NCBI RefSeq assembly: GCF_000189635.1
Contig: NW_002476317.1
Location: forward strand, 682,001 to 746,000
DNA from: Tetrahymena thermophila SB210
Lineage: Eukaryota; Ciliophora; Oligohymenophorea; Hymenostomatida; Tetrahymenidae
Direction: 5' to 3'
DNA: 64,000 nt
The first letter of the stretch is position 1, and each line of letters begins with the position of its first letter. Below, one piece after another: positions 60,423-64,000 of this stretch. The translations under genes were made by a program, and so were the position numbers. The notes beneath the pieces were generated by a model that did no database searches, had not been told where the DNA came from, and was given only the letters and a program-made list of their open reading frames with translations.

Positions 60423-63400
60423 TCACATTTTTTAAAATGTAAATTTTGGAGTCTCTAAAATATTTACTAATTTTTATCCTTAAGAGCTCCTTCTTTTTTA
60501 AAAAGTTTATGTATTTAATTCTACTTCATTATTTCTGTGTATTTTAACTCTTTATAGATCGCACTATAACTCATTTTATTAAACAGTTGATACATTAAAT
60601 AGATCTTCATTTGAATTTTATCCTAATGTTATCTATTCTTGATCATAGCATTCAGCATTATTAAATTATTCTTAAATTTATTTGTTTATCAATTTAGATT
60701 TTCTTCTGCTACCTCCATCAGTGTTATAAATCATCTTTTTGTGTTTAAATATTTCATTTGTAGTTTTATTTTCTAACTAGTTTACATCTTTACTACTTTA
60801 GCATTCAATTTAAGAATTAGTTTAACTGTTAGATGATTAATTTAAATGAAAAGAGCTAGATTTATACATACCAAAATTTGGTAGAGTAAATTCATCGTTT
60901 TCATGTTTAGATTCCTCTTAAGCTTGCTCTTCAGGTTCAGGTTCAAATCCTATATAATTTTCTGGCGAATCATATTCTCTTTACTAAATTAATTTCAATA
61001 AATAGTATTCATCTTTACATTGATCGATTGATTCCTCTTATTCAATTTAATCTTAAATATTGTTTTTATTACTCTTATTACCTTATTTTAAGCAACTTTT
61101 GATTGTTGAAGTTGTCTACATCACAGAATTAACTTATACAGGTTTTTGTAATTTAATCTTAAAATCCTATGATTACTTTTGCTATTCAGATATAATTAGC
61201 TTATCAGTAAATTTTGATTCAGATTAATCTTCATTTTGATAGTCTTATATTTATTAATTTACATTTTGTTGCTAGATCTAATCCTTATTGCACTACTGTA
61301 ACTTTATTAAGGAATTTTATCTTGTATCTACTTTTCTTTGAAGGTTAGTTAAAATCTCTTTTCTGATTGAATTTTCTTAAAGCTGATTTCCTAATGACTT
61401 TCTCTCTGAATTTTACTAGTTTTAATTTTGTAAAGAGTTTAATAGATTTTGTTATACAGATGTTAGTTTGCTTACAATAGATCCTTTAACAATTTTAGAA
61501 ATCTAGGTTTTATTTTTTAGTAATTCTTTTTAAATCTAGCTTTAAGTTGCTAACTAGTGAGGGTTCATTTAGTTATTTGAATATTTTGCTGATTAAACCC
61601 TTTATTGAACAACTATTTTTTACATTTTTTATTGCTAAACCTATTTATTTAGTTCTAATCCTATTTATTTTAAACTATTTTTAACATTTTAATTTTGTTA
61701 TCCAATCATAATTAATTTTTGAGAATTTGATACAGATTCATTAAAATTTTAAGTTTACTAACTATTTGAAATAGGGCCTACTTAAAGTGATCCATCTTTT
61801 GAGATAGATAACACCATTTACTCATTAGTATAATGATTTAGTTCTTCTTGTTCTAATTAATTTTTATAATTCTAATTAATGGCACTTTTGTTTGGTGTAA
61901 GCATTCGTTAGTCTGCATTTTATATTTAAGATTTGTTATTTTAAAAGGCCTAAATAAAGCTATATTTTGAATTCATCGATATTTTTTTGCCTCTTAAACC
62001 TGAAGATTATGGGCGCTCTAGTCTATAAGGTTAAGGTGATTAGAATCCTAAAGTTGAAGAACATCTTTGTAATGCGATTCTACTTAACTATTACGGAGAT
62101 GAGTAAATAACATGTTTATCATTATTTTTTTATTTTAAGTATTAATCTGAATTTATATGGTTCTAATTATTTTGAAATAAAGTATAGTTTTAGTTTTTGC
62201 TCTCCAAATTGAATAAGTTGCTATCGTTTTAATCTTGTTTTTACATCAATTATGAAAAACTTAGTCGTTAGTTTTGCTAATTTTTCATTTTATTGGGCAT
62301 CGAAAAAGGGGAATTTTAATTAGAAGTATTAGGAGAACAATTTTATATTAAGGATGGTTAAGACTAAGTTCGAGTCATATATTTTTTATGCTTTTTTCTC
62401 AAATTTTCAGCATAGCTTTTACTTTTTTCTAATAAATTTGGTGATATTCCCATTTACAAAAATGCTACTTAATTATTACTTTAATTCTACGAGCCACTGT
62501 TATTTAAGCTTTAAGATACTAACTAATTTTTATTACTTTAATGAGTATTTTTGCCTGATTATACATAGTTTGCTGTTTAAATTTCTTGTAAGCTTTATAT
62601 GCTTTTAATATATTATTAATTTATTTAAAATTCATTTTTCTAAATATTTCTATTGAGTTTTTATTGAGAAATATTGATAGAATTGTTATTCAATCCTTAA
62701 TTTTATTTTAAATTTTAATCGACATGATCTATTTTTGTTAAAGTATGCTTTAGATCAGATAGAGTTTATATCTATTAATTTTAAGATTATTATATTTTTT
62801 AATTCTTGAATAAATTAAATCCAGGTTGTAAATTTACATCTTACTTTTATAATTTTGAAAAATCACTATCATTATTTAAGCTTGTTTTTACAATTTTTTT
62901 TTCTTCAGAGTTTTACTAAGCTATTTAATCACGAAAAGAGTCAATATTAAAAGTGAAGATATCAATCTTATTTGAGTGTTGATATAATTTTTTTTTACCT
63001 TCCTCTATGGCTAATAAATTAGATTATTTTTATATCCTCTTTGAGCCTTCTGACAATATTCTTAAATCATAATGATCATCAAAGCTTTCACTACTCGTAG
63101 GTAAAAAGCTAGATCTAACAGGATCAGTGTCATTTTTAAACTATCTTTCACTACTCAATTAATTAGAAAACTGCGTATGTTATTAAGAAATCAATTTGTT
63201 AGAATTAGTACTATCATGCGAATCTTTAAATTAAATGATTGGAGATTGCTGCTCATGAAAATTTTATTGCTAAGATTAAATCTAATTTTGAATGAGAAAG
63301 TCTAGTTATTTCTTATAGCTTTAACTCTTATACTGCTCATATTCATTTTAACAAGCCTATTTTTATGGAGAGACCTCAGTTTTATTTTTCAAATTTTATA

Positions 63401-64000
63401 ATTCATGTTTCTGTTAATTAGCACCTACTTAAAGTTACACCTAATGATTTATAGGAATGCTTTTCTCTCCTTAAATTTTATCTATATAAAAATTATTTAT
63501 TGTTTATATTAATAGTTTATTAAAAAAATGAAAATAAATAAATCATCATAATATAATTAGTATCAATTCAGTCATTTTATAATTTGGTTTTAGTAAGGAA
63601 CATTATTATAAAAGAAAATGACTTTATAGAAGGTTTTAATAAAAGAAGATTTACATTAATAAATATTACTAAAGAAAATGAAAAAATAAATTAATTACCT
63701 TTTTACTAAATAAAGAGCTATTATTAGTTAATTAGCAACTTTTAATTATTTATTAATTCTATAAAACTCCCTCTTTAAATCTTATTTTTGCTAACAAATA
63801 GACTGTTATTTGTTTATTAATCCTTCTATTGAGTAGGAGAAGATGCGTTTGATTAAGTGACTAACTTATTTTTTTATTGGTTACTGTTTGTAGTATTTTT
63901 TTAATCTGAATAATGTGTAGATTACTTCCTGATCAATTCTTTTACCTCTTTTTACAAAAAAATTTCAAAATTACTTCTGGTTCTAGCTTTCCTTGAACTA
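60423..64000 (-). CDS. Large Gln/Asn-rich protein, 5' end off window
   Basis: Two exons are visible: from the right edge down to 63699, and 63481-60423, joined in phase 1 across a 217-bp intron. The second exon is 3059 bp without a TGA. About 1120 residues are seen; the start lies beyond the window. Composition is extremely Gln/Asn/Ser-rich, mostly via TAA and TAG, with short charged islands (SFDDHYDLRILSEGSK, FEPEPEEQAQEES). The upstream exon is basic (SSRKARTRSNF). The C-terminus ends LETPKFTFQKM. No folded domain was recognised. Ser/Pro contexts such as RLERPQSS suggest a phosphorylated, disordered protein. An intron inside the long exon cannot be excluded where the frame is open on both sides. 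Confidence 0.75.

Noticed and set aside
60935-60975. Sequence resembling a tRNA T-arm (GGTTCAAATCC)
   Set aside because: It lies inside the minus-strand Gln/Asn-rich coding exon and encodes part of the GFEPEPEE stretch; no acceptor or anticodon stem can be drawn around it.

Overview
The window is about 80% A+T. Long genes become readable only when TAA and TAG are read as glutamine and TGA is the sole stop. Introns are short (mostly 44-330 bp), AT-rich and GT...AG, and start codons sit in A-rich contexts. This is the ciliate nuclear code, and gene content and style fit a Tetrahymena-type macronuclear chromosome. No bacterial signals, rRNA, tRNA, CRISPR array or telomeric G4T2 repeats were seen. 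Gene models were built by hand from reading frame, GT/AG sites and exact phase bookkeeping; each model closes on a TGA with consistent phases, except the one cut by the right edge.

Left part (1-13.9 kb): a tandem pair of tetraspanin-like membrane proteins (+), a small one-intron protein with a membrane segment that looks mitochondrial (-), a basic 452-residue protein of unknown function (+), a mitochondrial SLC25 carrier closest to the oxoglutarate/dicarboxylate/UCP group (-), and an intronless 772-residue coiled-coil protein (-).

Centre-left (14.4-26.9 kb): three same-strand members of a family I cannot name. They have Gln/Asn-rich N-terminal halves and a conserved C-terminal region carrying an NV(V/L)KNI-type motif and an F-[KE]-R-[YF]-[IM] ... 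WLE/N module. Large AT-rich deserts separate and follow them.

Centre (31.4-45 kb): a nine-exon protein with four C2HC zinc fingers plus a zinc ribbon; a tiny spliced gene encoding a protein with two CX11C pairs, lying alone in a long desert; a coiled-coil protein with a C-T-F-x-P-x-I motif common in ciliary proteins; and, convergent to it, an eight-exon TLDc-domain protein.

Right part (45.5-64 kb): a 1086-residue Gln/Asn/Ser-rich protein, a poly(A) polymerase with an uncertain C-terminal exon, a tandem pair of phosphagen (arginine-type) kinases, and a long Gln/Asn-rich gene cut by the right edge. One of the kinases is a two-domain internal duplication; the other is a single domain with an N-myristoylation start.

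The recurring theme is local gene duplication: tetraspanins, the unnamed family and the phosphagen kinases. A mitochondrial carrier, a probable mitochondrial membrane protein and a pair of phosphagen kinases would fit an energy-transfer theme for a motile, ciliated cell, but nothing shows that these genes are co-regulated.
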